From: Limnohabitans sp. Rim28
Lineage (GTDB): Bacteria > Pseudomonadota > Gammaproteobacteria > Burkholderiales > Burkholderiaceae_C
NCBI RefSeq assembly: GCF_000293865.2
Contig: NZ_ALKN02000009.1
Location: forward strand, 62,001 to 126,000
Direction of reading: 5' to 3'
Length of the DNA stretch: 64,000 nt
The translations under genes and the position numbers were made by a program. Every line of letters begins with the position of its first letter. Within the stretch, counting starts at the first letter, position 1. This document shows, in pieces, positions 25,952 through 33,924 of this stretch. The notes under the pieces are model-generated. The model searched no databases and was not told the DNA's origin. It saw only the letters and a program-made list of their open reading frames with translations.

Positions 25952-26890
25952 TCAAGCGCCGCGCCGAGGATCAACATCGGTCACATCGGTTTTAGGGGTG
26001 TTGCTCAACCCCAGCGCAACACCGGCGGCCAAGCGGGCCTCTGCATGCGGAGAGACAGGCTGGGTGGGAAAAATGTCACCGGCAAAAGCTTGCGGTGTCT
26101 CCAGGCGCAGGTCGTGCAAGGCACTCAAGGCGTAATGCGCAAACCACAAAGATGCAAACGCGAAAACCAGGGTGTAAATCCAGATCGCCAAAGGCACCAA
26201 GATCACAAAAGCAGCGACAAACAACGCGCCTGAGGCCCAAACCAAGCTGGGTGCTGCACCCATCATGCCGGTGATCACGCCCATGCCCAATAGGCTCATG
26301 CGGTGGCGCGACAACAGGGTTTGCCGCTCTGAGGCGCTGGCAAATTCGGCCAACACATCAAAAGCCATGATGCGGTAAGTGAGCCAGCCCCAAATCAAGG
26401 CGGGCAGCAACATGGCCAAAGGCGGCACCAACCACATGGGCAAGGTGATCAACAAGGCCCCCAAGGCCAACAAGACCGACCACAAGGTCCAGCCCAAACC
26501 CGCCAGCGTACTTCCGCCATGCTTGAGCTCAAGTCCGGCAAACCGTCTTTGGGCGACCATGCGAGACAAGGCAGGCGTCATCAGCCAAGAAACCAGCACC
26601 AGGCAAACGACCACCACCACGGGGGTGATCAGAAAAATCACCACCAAAGGCGCCACGACCGCCTTCAAATCGGGCAAGCCCACCCCTTCCAACCAGCGCC
26701 ACACGGTGTCCAGCCAACTGGAAGCATCAAGCCCCGTGCGCACCAGCGCGGTGGCGGCATCCCAATACAAGTAGCCCAGCAACCAGGACAGGGCGACCAT
26801 CAAAACCAAGGGCAGCAGCGACAAGCCAATGACACGGGGATGAAGGCAATACGCGCCAGCACGCCAAAACGAATCGATCAACAACTTCAT
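25952..26890 (-). CDS. EI24-domain membrane protein (CysZ-like)
   Basis: This 312-residue integral membrane protein has about six membrane segments and the EI24/CysZ-type pattern: FWRAGAYCLHPRVIGLSLLPL at the start, LITPVVVVVCLVLVSWLMTPALSRMV, and RIMAFDVLAEFAS before a conserved central part. CysZ of E. coli is a sulfate channel, but most EI24 proteins in this order are uncharacterised and no cys genes are near. It precedes the CinA-like gene by 32 bases in the same direction, so they may be cotranscribed. The C-terminal tail from about residue 260 is soluble and variable. Confidence 0.85.
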   Translation of the reverse strand: MKLLIDSFWRAGAYCLHPRVIGLSLLPLVLMVALSWLLGYLYWDAATALVRTGLDASSWLDTVWRWLEGVGLPDLKAVVAPLVVIFLITPVVVVVCLVLVSWLMTPALSRMVAQRRFAGLELKHGGSTLAGLGWTLWSVLLALGALLITLPMWLVPPLAMLLPALIWGWLTYRIMAFDVLAEFASASERQTLLSRHRMSLLGMGVITGMMGAAPSLVWASGALFVAAFVILVPLAIWIYTLVFAFASLWFAHYALSALHDLRLETPQAFAGDIFPTQPVSPHAEARLAAGVALGLSNTPKTDVTDVDPRRGA

Positions 26891-27000
26891 GCCTCAAAGC
26901 TTAACAGCTGACAACAGCCGACCGCGTTGCGGGTGCTTCACGGCCCGCTACAAAACGCGATCAAAATAGCGCCTCACCATTGAATTTGAAAGCCCCTCAG

Positions 27001-27825
27001 ATGCTTTTGCCCGTGAGCGAAAAAACAGTCGTGTTCGGCATCCAGCTGGAGACCCAGTTCATCCCGGCGCCAGCGGGCCAAGAACACCCTGTACTGGTTT
27101 TTTTGCACGAAGGCCTTGGCTGTGTCCGCATGTGGCGTGACTGGCCACAACGCCTGTGTCAACAACTCGGCTGCGCTGGCTGGGTCTATTCTCGGCAAGG
27201 CTATGGCCTATCGGATGCTGTGGCGGATGTGCGGGGACCTGCCCAGCAAAGTCCGGACGATCACATTCGAAGCGGCCGTCTCCAGCCAGACTACATGCAC
27301 CGCGAAGCCCAGCTGGTCTTGCCCGAATTGCTGGACCGATGGGGCATTCAAAAACCGGTTTTGATTGGCCATTCGGATGGGGGAACCATTGCCTTGCTGC
27401 ACGCCGCCCATCACGATGTCCACGCCTGCATCACCATGGCGCCCCATGTCATGGTCGAAGACATGTCGATTCAGGCCATCCAATTGGCCCGCGAAGCGTT
27501 TGAAAAGGGCACTTTGCGTGAACGCCTCCAGCCCTTCCATGCAGACGTCGACTGCGCCTTTTGGCAATGGAACGATGTCTGGCTGAGCGAGGGCTTTCGC
27601 AACTTTGACATTCGAGACTCATTGGCCACGGTCAGCGCACCCATGTTGGCCCTACAAGGGGTGGACGATCCCTATGGCAGCATGGCCCAAATTGACGACA
27701 TTGCGCGCCACGCCCCACAGACCCAAAGGCTCAAACTGGCAGGCTGCGGCCACTCCCCCCACCGTGACCAACCCTTGGCGGTGAGTCAAGCCATTGCGGG
27801 CTTTTTGAAAAACCTCAAGGTTTGA
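27001..27825 (+). CDS. Alpha/beta hydrolase
   Basis: This 274-residue alpha/beta hydrolase-fold protein has the nucleophile elbow LIGHSDGGTIALL (Ser in GHSDG), an oxyanion region FLHEGLGCVRMW, the acid region LALQGVDDPYG and the catalytic His in GCGHSPHRD. The GHSDGG elbow and EGLGCVRMW pattern are typical of a Burkholderiales clade beside rsuA; substrate unknown. ATG 27001 is chosen because GAAAG lies 8 bases before it; a TTG start at 26980 would add seven residues. Its last 11 bases overlap the converging rsuA gene. Confidence 0.88.
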   Translation: MLLPVSEKTVVFGIQLETQFIPAPAGQEHPVLVFLHEGLGCVRMWRDWPQRLCQQLGCAGWVYSRQGYGLSDAVADVRGPAQQSPDDHIRSGRLQPDYMHREAQLVLPELLDRWGIQKPVLIGHSDGGTIALLHAAHHDVHACITMAPHVMVEDMSIQAIQLAREAFEKGTLRERLQPFHADVDCAFWQWNDVWLSEGFRNFDIRDSLATVSAPMLALQGVDDPYGSMAQIDDIARHAPQTQRLKLAGCGHSPHRDQPLAVSQAIAGFLKNLKV

Positions 27826-28534
27826 GCAAACTCAAATCTTCTTCAGTGAGCCAGCGCCATTGCCCCGGCGCCAAATCGTTCAACGCCAAACCGCCAATGC
27901 GTGACCGGTGCAGCCCTTCCACCCGGTTGCCCACAGCCGCCAGCATGCGTTTGACCTGATGGTATTTGCCTTCGGTCAGGGTCAACCTGAGGTGCAACTC
28001 GCCTACGGCCTCACAGGCTGCTGCTTTGACCGCTTGCGGATCGTCATCCAGCACCACGCCCGTCAAAAGCCGATCGACCATCTCCGCGGTGATGGGGTGC
28101 TTGGTGGTGACTTCATAGACCTTGGGCACATGGTGTTTGGGAGAGCTCATTTTGTGGATGAACTTGCCATCATCGGTCAGCAACAACAGCCCCGTCGTGT
28201 CTTGGTCTAGCCGCCCCACCGCCTGGACACCTTGAACCGCGGCTTTTTGGGGGCGCTGGCGCAATGGCGCCGGAAGCAAGGTGTAAATGCTGGGCCAAGT
28301 TGACGGCTTTTGTGAACACTCGGTCCCTGCAGGTTTGTTCAGCATCAAATAGGCCTGACCCGCAAAGGGCCAGTCTTCCCCCTGCACCTTGAAACGCAGA
28401 CCCTCAAGCTCAAAGAATTCGCCCGCATCGACCACGGTCTGGCCATGAACTTGCACATGCCCCTGTTGGATCAGTCCGGCGCAGACCCGGCGGGTACCAA
28501 AGCCCTGACTGAACAAAATGTCTTCTAGGCGCAT
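27815..28534 (-). CDS. rsuA: 16S rRNA pseudouridine(516) synthase RsuA
   Basis: RsuA forms pseudouridine 516 in 16S rRNA. The protein (about 239 residues) begins with a short S4 domain, MRLEDILFSQGFGTRRVCAG, then has the catalytic [17 protein letters not shown] and EGKYHQVKRMLAAVGNRV. It is distinguished from RluE by the S4 domain. The start is taken at ATG 28532-28534 because the family usually begins at the S4 domain; ATG 28556-28558 would add eight residues. It converges on and slightly overlaps the hydrolase gene and is divergent from a small hypothetical gene. Confidence 0.9.
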   Translation of the reverse strand: MRLEDILFSQGFGTRRVCAGLIQQGHVQVHGQTVVDAGEFFELEGLRFKVQGEDWPFAGQAYLMLNKPAGTECSQKPSTWPSIYTLLPAPLRQRPQKAAVQGVQAVGRLDQDTTGLLLLTDDGKFIHKMSSPKHHVPKVYEVTTKHPITAEMVDRLLTGVVLDDDPQAVKAAACEAVGELHLRLTLTEGKYHQVKRMLAAVGNRVEGLHRSRIGGLALNDLAPGQWRWLTEEDLSLLKP

Positions 28535-28608
28535 GGGTTTAAGAGTTGGAACTTTCATGGGGCATGATTGTCGCTTCGAAAACAACTTCAACCCAGAGCC
28601 TTTTGAAG

Positions 28609-28893
28609 ATGACCCAGAACTCAAGCCCGCTGGTCGCCATGACGCAAGCCCTGAGGCAGTGCGAGCAAGGCAACACAACCACCGCCCGCATGGTGCAAAT
28701 TTGGCGCGAACAATCGGCTCAGTTGCCCCTGCCAGCAAGATACGGCGAAGTGCTGAATGGACAGCTCGATCGCATGGAATCCAGCGCTTTGTTCAGCGAA
28801 GAAAGTTGTTCTTTCAGCCACAAAGACCAGCTGGACGCTTTGAAAATTTGGCTTGAAAAAGCACACCAACAAATGAGCCGGCAAGCCTCTTGA
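28609..28893 (+). CDS. Hypothetical protein divergent from rsuA (94 aa)
   Basis: This 94-residue soluble protein of unknown function has a helical first half (MTQALRQCEQGNTTTARMVQIWREQ), then LPLPARYGEVLNGQLDRMESSALFSEESCSFS and an amphipathic C-terminal helix. I believe similar small proteins occur beside rsuA in other Comamonadaceae, but I cannot confirm that here. The start is uncertain: ATG 28609 is chosen, with ATG 28639 or 28564 also possible. It has no membrane segment or signal peptide. Confidence 0.6.
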   Translation: MTQNSSPLVAMTQALRQCEQGNTTTARMVQIWREQSAQLPLPARYGEVLNGQLDRMESSALFSEESCSFSHKDQLDALKIWLEKAHQQMSRQAS

Positions 28894-28969
28894 AAACTTT
28901 GCCCTGCGCGCGCAACCGATCACCGGGCTCCACCGACCTCAGCAGGCTGGCTGCCTGCGCCTCCATGGG

Positions 28970-29557
28970 TCAGTAAACGGTGCAGGCCTGCTCAAATGAC
29001 AATCGGGGATGGCGAGGGAACAGCTTGCTGCTGTCGCCATAACCCAAATTGATCAGAAAGTTGGCGGTGAGGCGGCCATCCGGGAAAAATTCTGCATTCA
29101 CTTTGGCCAGGTCTACGCCACTCATGGGGCCGCAATCGAGACCCAGAGCGCGCGCCGCGATCATGAAATAAGCACCACTCAAAGTGCTGTTGCGTGATGC
29201 AGTCCCTTGGGCCATTGCCGCATTGCCTTCAAACAATGCTTTGGCATTCGGGTTGCTCGGGAAAACCAGCGGCATGTGCTCAAAGAACTGGCTGTCGGTT
29301 GCCACAATCACGCACACCGGTGCCGATTGGGTTTTGACCACATTGCCCGGACTCAAGGCGGGCATGAGTCGTTGCTTGGCCGCGTCGCTGGTCAGGAATA
29401 CATAGCGCGCGGGTTGAGAGTTCATGGATGTCGCCCCCATCTTGGCGATGTCATAGACCTCCTGCAGCAAAGCCGCGGGTACAGGCTTGTCCAGAAAACC
29501 ATTGGCGGTGCGAGCGTTCAAAAAAAGCTGCTGAAGAGAGGCGTTGTCAATTTTCAT
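28970..29557 (-). CDS. rutE: RutE/HadB-type malonic semialdehyde reductase family protein
   Basis: This 195-residue nitroreductase-fold flavoprotein closely resembles RutE: ARTANGFLDKPV, MGATSMNSQPARYVFL, ALSPGNVVKTQSAPVCVIVA, ARALGLDCGPMSGVD and INLGYGDSSKLFPRHPRLSFE. RutE reduces malonic semialdehyde to 3-hydroxypropionate in uracil breakdown, but no other rut genes are present. Here it is the last gene behind the Bug protein gene of the hydroxyquinol-type cluster. The ATG at 29555-29557 is preferred over a longer frame to 29809 that overlaps the Bug gene end. Its role in this cluster is unproven; semialdehyde or enone reduction downstream of ring cleavage would fit. Confidence 0.85.
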   Translation of the reverse strand: MKIDNASLQQLFLNARTANGFLDKPVPAALLQEVYDIAKMGATSMNSQPARYVFLTSDAAKQRLMPALSPGNVVKTQSAPVCVIVATDSQFFEHMPLVFPSNPNAKALFEGNAAMAQGTASRNSTLSGAYFMIAARALGLDCGPMSGVDLAKVNAEFFPDGRLTANFLINLGYGDSSKLFPRHPRLSFEQACTVY

Positions 29558-29586
29558 GGGGCTGGTCTGAGTGAAAAGTAAAGTGT

Positions 29587-30594
29587 TTATTCTGCCTTGA
29601 TGCCGATGTCGCGAACCAATTTGGACCAGCGCTCGACATCTCTGCGAACCAAGGCCCGCGTTTGATCGGCGTTCAGGCTCAGTGGCTTGCCACCCGCTTT
29701 GCGGAAAGTTTCTTGTAAATCGGGCTGCGCAATCACCTTGGCCAGTTCGTTGCGCAAACGGTCTTGAATGTCCATCGGTGTCCTTTTGGGCACGAAATAA
29801 CCAAACCACGACTCCAAGTCCAGGTTGGCAACACCGCTTTCCACGATGGTGGGCACATCCGGGTGCATGGGGTTTCGTTCAGCGCCTGAGACCGCTAAGG
29901 CCTTCACACTGCCCGCATTCACATGGACACGCGCTGTGGACGACAGATCAAAGAACAGGTCAACGCGGCCACCCAACAAATCGAGGTAGGCGGCTTGCGC
30001 ACCTCGGTAAGGAACGTGAACCAAGTCTGCACCGGCCAAGTGCCACAAAGCCGCTGGCAGCACATGCTGGCCCGATCCGACACCCGCTGAAGCGTAAGAC
30101 AACTTGCCAGGATTGGCTTTGGCGAAGGCCACGAGATCTTTGAGCGAGTTAAGGGGGAGGTCCTTGCGCGCCATCAGCGTGTAGCTGTAACTCACCGCCA
30201 GGCCCACGGGCTCAAAGTCGCGCAAACTGTCATAAGACAGTTTGTCGTACAAGCCCATGTTGAGCGCAATGTTGGAGACCGAACCCACCAAGATCGAATA
30301 ACCATCCGGATCGGCCTTGGCCGCAGCGTCCGTGCCGACCAAGGTGCCAGAACCAGACCTGTTTTCGACGACGATGCTCTGTCCCAGCGATTTGGTCAAC
30401 CGCTCGGCCAGCGCGCGCGCCACAAAATCAAAACCACCGCCGGGCGGCTGAGGCACGATCACCTTCAAGGGGCGGTTAGGGTATCCCCCTTGCGCCCAAA
30501 CACCAGGCGCCAAGCCCAACATGCCCATGGCTGGCAGTGCCCGCAAGATGCCGCGACGATCCGCATTCACCCCAAAAATTGGTTCTTTGTTCAT
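29587..30594 (-). CDS. Bug/TctC-family periplasmic substrate-binding protein (1)
   Basis: This 335-residue protein is a solute-binding protein of the tripartite tricarboxylate transporter type (Bug family). A twin-arginine-like or Sec leader (DRRGILRALPAMGMLGLAPGVWAQ) is followed by the family start YPNRPLKVIVPQPPGGGFDFVAR. Later motifs are VVENRSGSGTLVGTDAAAK, NPGKLSYASAGVGSGQHV, VPYRGAQAAYLDLLGGRVD and PHDVPTI-type loop PDVPTIVESG. AAGGAG lies before the ATG at 30592-30594. No TctA or TctB gene is in the window, so the membrane partner must be encoded elsewhere or shared. It lies between a SnoaL-like gene and the RutE-like gene. Confidence 0.93.
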   Translation of the reverse strand: MNKEPIFGVNADRRGILRALPAMGMLGLAPGVWAQGGYPNRPLKVIVPQPPGGGFDFVARALAERLTKSLGQSIVVENRSGSGTLVGTDAAAKADPDGYSILVGSVSNIALNMGLYDKLSYDSLRDFEPVGLAVSYSYTLMARKDLPLNSLKDLVAFAKANPGKLSYASAGVGSGQHVLPAALWHLAGADLVHVPYRGAQAAYLDLLGGRVDLFFDLSSTARVHVNAGSVKALAVSGAERNPMHPDVPTIVESGVANLDLESWFGYFVPKRTPMDIQDRLRNELAKVIAQPDLQETFRKAGGKPLSLNADQTRALVRRDVERWSKLVRDIGIKAE

Positions 30595-30629
30595 CCGTGT
30601 CTCCTTGAAAAAAGTGTGACTCAATGTGC

Positions 30630-31247
30630 TCAGCGCTCTAGAGCACCACCGGCCAACCAGCGTGCGCCACGTTGGTAGAGTTCTTCGACCACCGGCCCTT
30701 TGAGCATGGGCATGTCCATCTTGACCGTGTAACCAATCCGCGTTTGGATATAGGCCAAATGGCGGTAACCCTCAGGGAAAGTGGCCAGCGCGGCAGTGTC
30801 CAGCTTGAGCACCGCGGTAGAGTCAACCGGGTCGATGCGGTCTTTTTCATAAATGGGCTGACGGTGCAGCAGCTTCCATTCATCTTCGTGACGGATGACA
30901 AAGTCGTAAAAACGACCTGTGCACACCACATCGCACATGACAGGGCCATTTTCGCCCTCCACCATGCCCCTCTGAGAGATGGTCATTTTGGTCTGCGCGA
31001 TGGCACGGTCACCCACCACCTCGATGGCCGACCCCCCCAAAAAATGCAGAATGCTGACCCCTTTGGCCCAACCCTCTTTTGTGACGCGAATGAACTCACT
31101 GAAGGGACCCTGAAACCAAGTGGCCATCATCACGCCTTCGGGGTGCCAAACCGTTGCGAAACGATCCCAGTCACCCGCGTCACGCCAAACCGCCCAACGC
31201 TCGACCATTTGTCGCACCCGTAATTCGTCACTGAATGAAGGGGTCAT
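30630..31247 (-). CDS. SnoaL/NTF2-like fold protein
   Basis: This 205-residue protein has the SnoaL_4/NTF2-like alpha+beta cone fold also used by scytalone dehydratase and ring-hydroxylating dioxygenase small subunits. Visible are RQMVERWAVWRDAGDWDRFATVWHPEGVMMATWFQG, a typical start, and VCTGRFYDFVIRHEDEWKLLHRQPIYEKDRID. There are candidate catalytic Asp/His/Arg residues but no certain active site. GGAG lies before the ATG at 31245-31247. It belongs to the leftward operon with Dabb, YCII, TRAP and dioxygenase genes and probably acts on a ring-cleavage or related intermediate. Confidence 0.85.
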   Translation of the reverse strand: MTPSFSDELRVRQMVERWAVWRDAGDWDRFATVWHPEGVMMATWFQGPFSEFIRVTKEGWAKGVSILHFLGGSAIEVVGDRAIAQTKMTISQRGMVEGENGPVMCDVVCTGRFYDFVIRHEDEWKLLHRQPIYEKDRIDPVDSTAVLKLDTAALATFPEGYRHLAYIQTRIGYTVKMDMPMLKGPVVEELYQRGARWLAGGALER

Positions 31248-31267
31248 GCTTTTATCTCCGTTAAAAA

Positions 31268-31570
31268 TCAATGGGGGGTGTAATCCACTTGGAAGCGGGA
31301 AGTGCGCAAATCTGCCACCTCTTGCTTCACGCGCAAGTGCTCTGGGTGACTGGCGTAGGCATTCAGAGCGTCCTGGCTGTCAAACTCTGTGTACAAAACC
31401 ACATCGCAGGCATAGTCAATGCGGCTGGTGTCAATGCCCAACTCAAGGTGCAAGAGACCGGGAATTTGGCCTCGCAGACTTTCAAAACTGCTTTTCAACT
31501 GCGCGATGGCCGTCGCTTTGTCTGCATCAGATGTGCCCCGTACATGCCACATGACGATGTGTTTGATCAT
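31268..31570 (-). CDS. Dabb-domain (stress-responsive A/B barrel) protein
   Basis: This 100-residue protein has a dimeric alpha+beta barrel (Dabb) domain: MIKHIVMWHVRGTSDADK at the start, IPGLLHLELGIDTSRIDYACDVVLYTEFDS in the middle and a histidine-containing loop ASHPEHLRVKQEV. The fold is shared with muconolactone isomerase-like and polyketide cyclase enzymes. It lies 12 bases after the YCII gene and 20 before the SnoaL gene in the same operon. A role in lactone or enol isomerisation after ring cleavage is an inference from fold and neighbours. Confidence 0.87.
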   Translation of the reverse strand: MIKHIVMWHVRGTSDADKATAIAQLKSSFESLRGQIPGLLHLELGIDTSRIDYACDVVLYTEFDSQDALNAYASHPEHLRVKQEVADLRTSRFQVDYTPH

Positions 31571-31582
31571 TAATCAGACGCC

Positions 31583-31888
31583 TCAAGCTTCAGGGGGAAA
31601 GCCAATTTTTTGAGGCCAGAGGTTGACGAAGGCGTGAACAGCCATACTGGAATAAAGTCCAGCCTTAGTGAATGGCTCATCGGCCAACCATGAATGTGCT
31701 GCCTCGCGGCTGTGAAAGTCAATCACCAACAAACTGCCAAGCATGGTCCGTTCATCATCGTGGGTCAGTGGCCCTGCAAATGCGATGCGATCAGCCATGG
31801 CCGCCAAGTAAGCCTTGTGCTCCGGACGGATACGTTGCCGCAAATCGGAAAAGTCGGGTTTATCCACAAGTAAAAATACAAATAGCAT
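31583..31888 (-). CDS. YCII-related domain protein
   Basis: This 101-residue YCII-family protein starts MLFVFLLVDKPDFSDLR and has the family core IRPEHKAYLAAMADRIAFAGPLTHDDERTMLGSLLVIDFHSREAAHSWLADEPF, with the His/Asp pair (PEH, THDD) that forms the putative active site. The characterised member TftG removes chloride from chlorohydroxyquinol in 2,4,5-T degradation, next to a hydroxyquinol dioxygenase. Here too a hydroxyquinol-type dioxygenase lies in the same operon. ATG at 31886-31888 is chosen over a start 12 codons upstream that overlaps the dctM end. Confidence 0.88.
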   Translation of the reverse strand: MLFVFLLVDKPDFSDLRQRIRPEHKAYLAAMADRIAFAGPLTHDDERTMLGSLLVIDFHSREAAHSWLADEPFTKAGLYSSMAVHAFVNLWPQKIGFPPEA

Positions 31889-31905
31889 GAGATTTTTTCC
31901 TTGTT

Positions 31906-33225
31906 TTACATGCGGGCCAACCAAGTTGAAAGACTTGGAAACAGGGCCAGAATCACGAGCGCCAATACCATCACCAGCACAAATGGAAATGCGCCAGCAA
32001 AGATATCTCTCACAGATATAGACGGATTGTTCAGCGCACTTTTAACTGTGTAGACAGATACACCAAATGGCGGCGTCAGCAAGCCAATTTCAACGGCTAC
32101 GACGGTGAGTACCCCGAACCAGATTTTGTCCATACCGAATGCGCTGACAATCGGCAATACGATCGGCAGCATGATCAGCATGATGGATACAGAATCGATG
32201 ATGCAGCCCAACAAAATCACAATGACCAAATATGCAACGAGGAAACCCCATGCACCCAACCCCACGTCGGTGATGCTAGAGGTGATAGCGGCTGGCAAAC
32301 CCGTCAAGGCAAGCATGCGGCTGTAGAGTGAAGCTGCGATGATGAGAAAAAGCACTGAAACGGATACGTACCCAGTCTCAGTTAAGACATTCCAGAGCTT
32401 TACCCAGTCCAGACGTCGACGCAGCAAGGCAATTAGAAAAGCGCCTGCAGCACCAACGGCACCTGCCTCCGTAGGCGTGAAGAAGCCGCTGTAAAGACCT
32501 CCTAAAACAAGTACAACAAGTATCAAAATAGGGAAAAATTTTTGAGCGGCAGTGGCCCAAGTCTCAAGGTCTTTTTCCTCGGTAGCGTCGAAGTTGCCTG
32601 AGGTAAAAATCCTGGCTGGACTCAGGTATGCCATGGCAATGATCAGCAAGCAAAAAAGCAAGGCCAAGAGCAATCCCGGCAAGATGCCAGCCATGAACAT
32701 TCGGCCAATCGATTCCTCCGCTATGACGCCATAAATGATCATCAGCAATGAAGGTGGGATGAGCATGCCCAGTACCGATGAACCTGCCACAACGCCCACG
32801 GCGAAGCGAGGCGTGTATCCGTGGCGAATCATTTCTGGTGTGGCCACCTTGGTGAATACCGAGGCAGAGGCGATGGAAATTCCAGTGATGGCGGCAAATA
32901 CAGCGTTGGCACCCACCGTGGCCAGACCCAGTCCACCGCGCACTCGGCGCAACACCCACTGAAACACATCAAAAGTATCCCGACCAACTCCGCTGATACT
33001 GACAAACATGCCCATCAGTACAAACAGTGGGACCACGCCAAAAAGGTAGTCTCGAATGGCATCGTTGGCCGCGGCACCTACAAAGCGTGCAGCAATTTCA
33101 GGTGACTTCATGAGCCAAACGGCAACGAAGGAAGTCACAATCAATGCAATGCCGATGTGCATGCCCAAAATAATGAAACAGAGCATGGCAAATATGGCCA
33201 TGAACCCCAAAACCAAATCAGTCAT
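31906..33225 (-). CDS. dctM: TRAP transporter large permease DctM
   Basis: This 439-residue inner-membrane protein with about 12 segments is the ion-coupled permease of a TRAP transporter. Typical motifs are VPLFVLMGMFVSISGVGRD, GVVAGSSVLGMLIPPSLLMIIYG, FTPTEAGAVGAAGAFLIALLRR and DSVSIMLIMLPIVLPIVSAFGMDKIWFGVL. AAGGAG precedes the ATG at 33223-33225 by 7 bases. It overlaps dctQ by 8 bases. The gene is visibly less G+C rich than core genes: the line at 32041 is 47% G+C. Uptake of an aromatic or organic acid substrate is inferred from the dioxygenase next door. Confidence 0.95.
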   Translation of the reverse strand: MTDLVLGFMAIFAMLCFIILGMHIGIALIVTSFVAVWLMKSPEIAARFVGAAANDAIRDYLFGVVPLFVLMGMFVSISGVGRDTFDVFQWVLRRVRGGLGLATVGANAVFAAITGISIASASVFTKVATPEMIRHGYTPRFAVGVVAGSSVLGMLIPPSLLMIIYGVIAEESIGRMFMAGILPGLLLALLFCLLIIAMAYLSPARIFTSGNFDATEEKDLETWATAAQKFFPILILVVLVLGGLYSGFFTPTEAGAVGAAGAFLIALLRRRLDWVKLWNVLTETGYVSVSVLFLIIAASLYSRMLALTGLPAAITSSITDVGLGAWGFLVAYLVIVILLGCIIDSVSIMLIMLPIVLPIVSAFGMDKIWFGVLTVVAVEIGLLTPPFGVSVYTVKSALNNPSISVRDIFAGAFPFVLVMVLALVILALFPSLSTWLARM

Positions 33226-33814
33226 GCATGCTCTCCTTGCGAGCCTCGCGCCAATCCTGTAAGGTCAGCAGCATGTACTGAACCGCGGCCAAGGTAGCGC
33301 CACAAAAAACAACCAAGCGCATGGGCCATGTGGGAAAAGTAAACAGTCCTTCAACGCCGAAAAATTCGCTGTTGTTCCAAGCACGCGTGAACAATGGCCA
33401 GGTGGCATAAGCAATCAAGCTACAGGCAATAATGCCTGCAAGTGACAGCAAACAGCGCAAAAACTTGCCCGCAATCGGGCGCTTGCTGAGCAAGGGGCCG
33501 AGATAAAAATCGGCGCTGCTCATGCGGCCATGGCGCAAGGTTGCTGGCAATTGCAGAAAAACAATCACGATGATAGATGCCGCCACCATTTCCGCAACGC
33601 CGTCAATAGGCCGGTTGAACGCATTGCGCATGAAGACGTCCAAGCACATGAGCACCATGACCAGAGCAATCACAATGGACCCCAGTCCATTGAGGGCATC
33701 GACCAATCTGCCAAACAGGCTGTCTTGTGCAGATGAGGCAGGACTGGAGTCGAGATCCGTGTTGGTTTCGTAGGACAAAAGAGACTCCAGTAATTGGAAA
33801 ACAGATCCGATCAC
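33218..33814 (-). CDS. dctQ: TRAP transporter small permease DctQ
   Basis: This 198-residue protein with four membrane segments is the small TRAP subunit that joins DctM. Typical is LGSIVIALVMVLMCLDVFMRNAFNRPIDGVAEM followed by QLPATLRHGRMSSADFYLG. The start is uncertain: GTG at 33812-33814 opens the frame, but a TTG at 33776-33778 has GGAG seven bases before it and would give a protein 12 residues shorter. It overlaps dctM. A hairpin at 33865-33883 separates it from dctP upstream. Confidence 0.92.
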   Translation of the reverse strand: MIGSVFQLLESLLSYETNTDLDSSPASSAQDSLFGRLVDALNGLGSIVIALVMVLMCLDVFMRNAFNRPIDGVAEMVAASIIVIVFLQLPATLRHGRMSSADFYLGPLLSKRPIAGKFLRCLLSLAGIIACSLIAYATWPLFTRAWNNSEFFGVEGLFTFPTWPMRLVVFCGATLAAVQYMLLTLQDWREARKESMHD

Positions 33815-33864
33815 GACCAGCTATAACTGAGCACTTAAAACCAAAGTCAAGGGTTTTTCAGGCA

Positions 33865-33883
33865 GGCACCCGCTTTGGGTGCC
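33865..33883 (-). promoter_or_regulatory. Hairpin between dctP and dctQ
   Basis: Arms GGCACCC (33865-33871) and GGGTGCC (33877-33883) enclose a 5-base loop on both strands. On the minus strand no T-run follows directly, so it is more likely an mRNA-stabilising or processing hairpin at the 3' end of dctP than a full terminator. Such hairpins often let the binding protein be made in excess of the permease. Confidence 0.6.
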
Positions 33884-33924
33884 CGACCTTGAACAGAAAA
33901 GCGTCGTTGGTTTTTGACGTCAAG

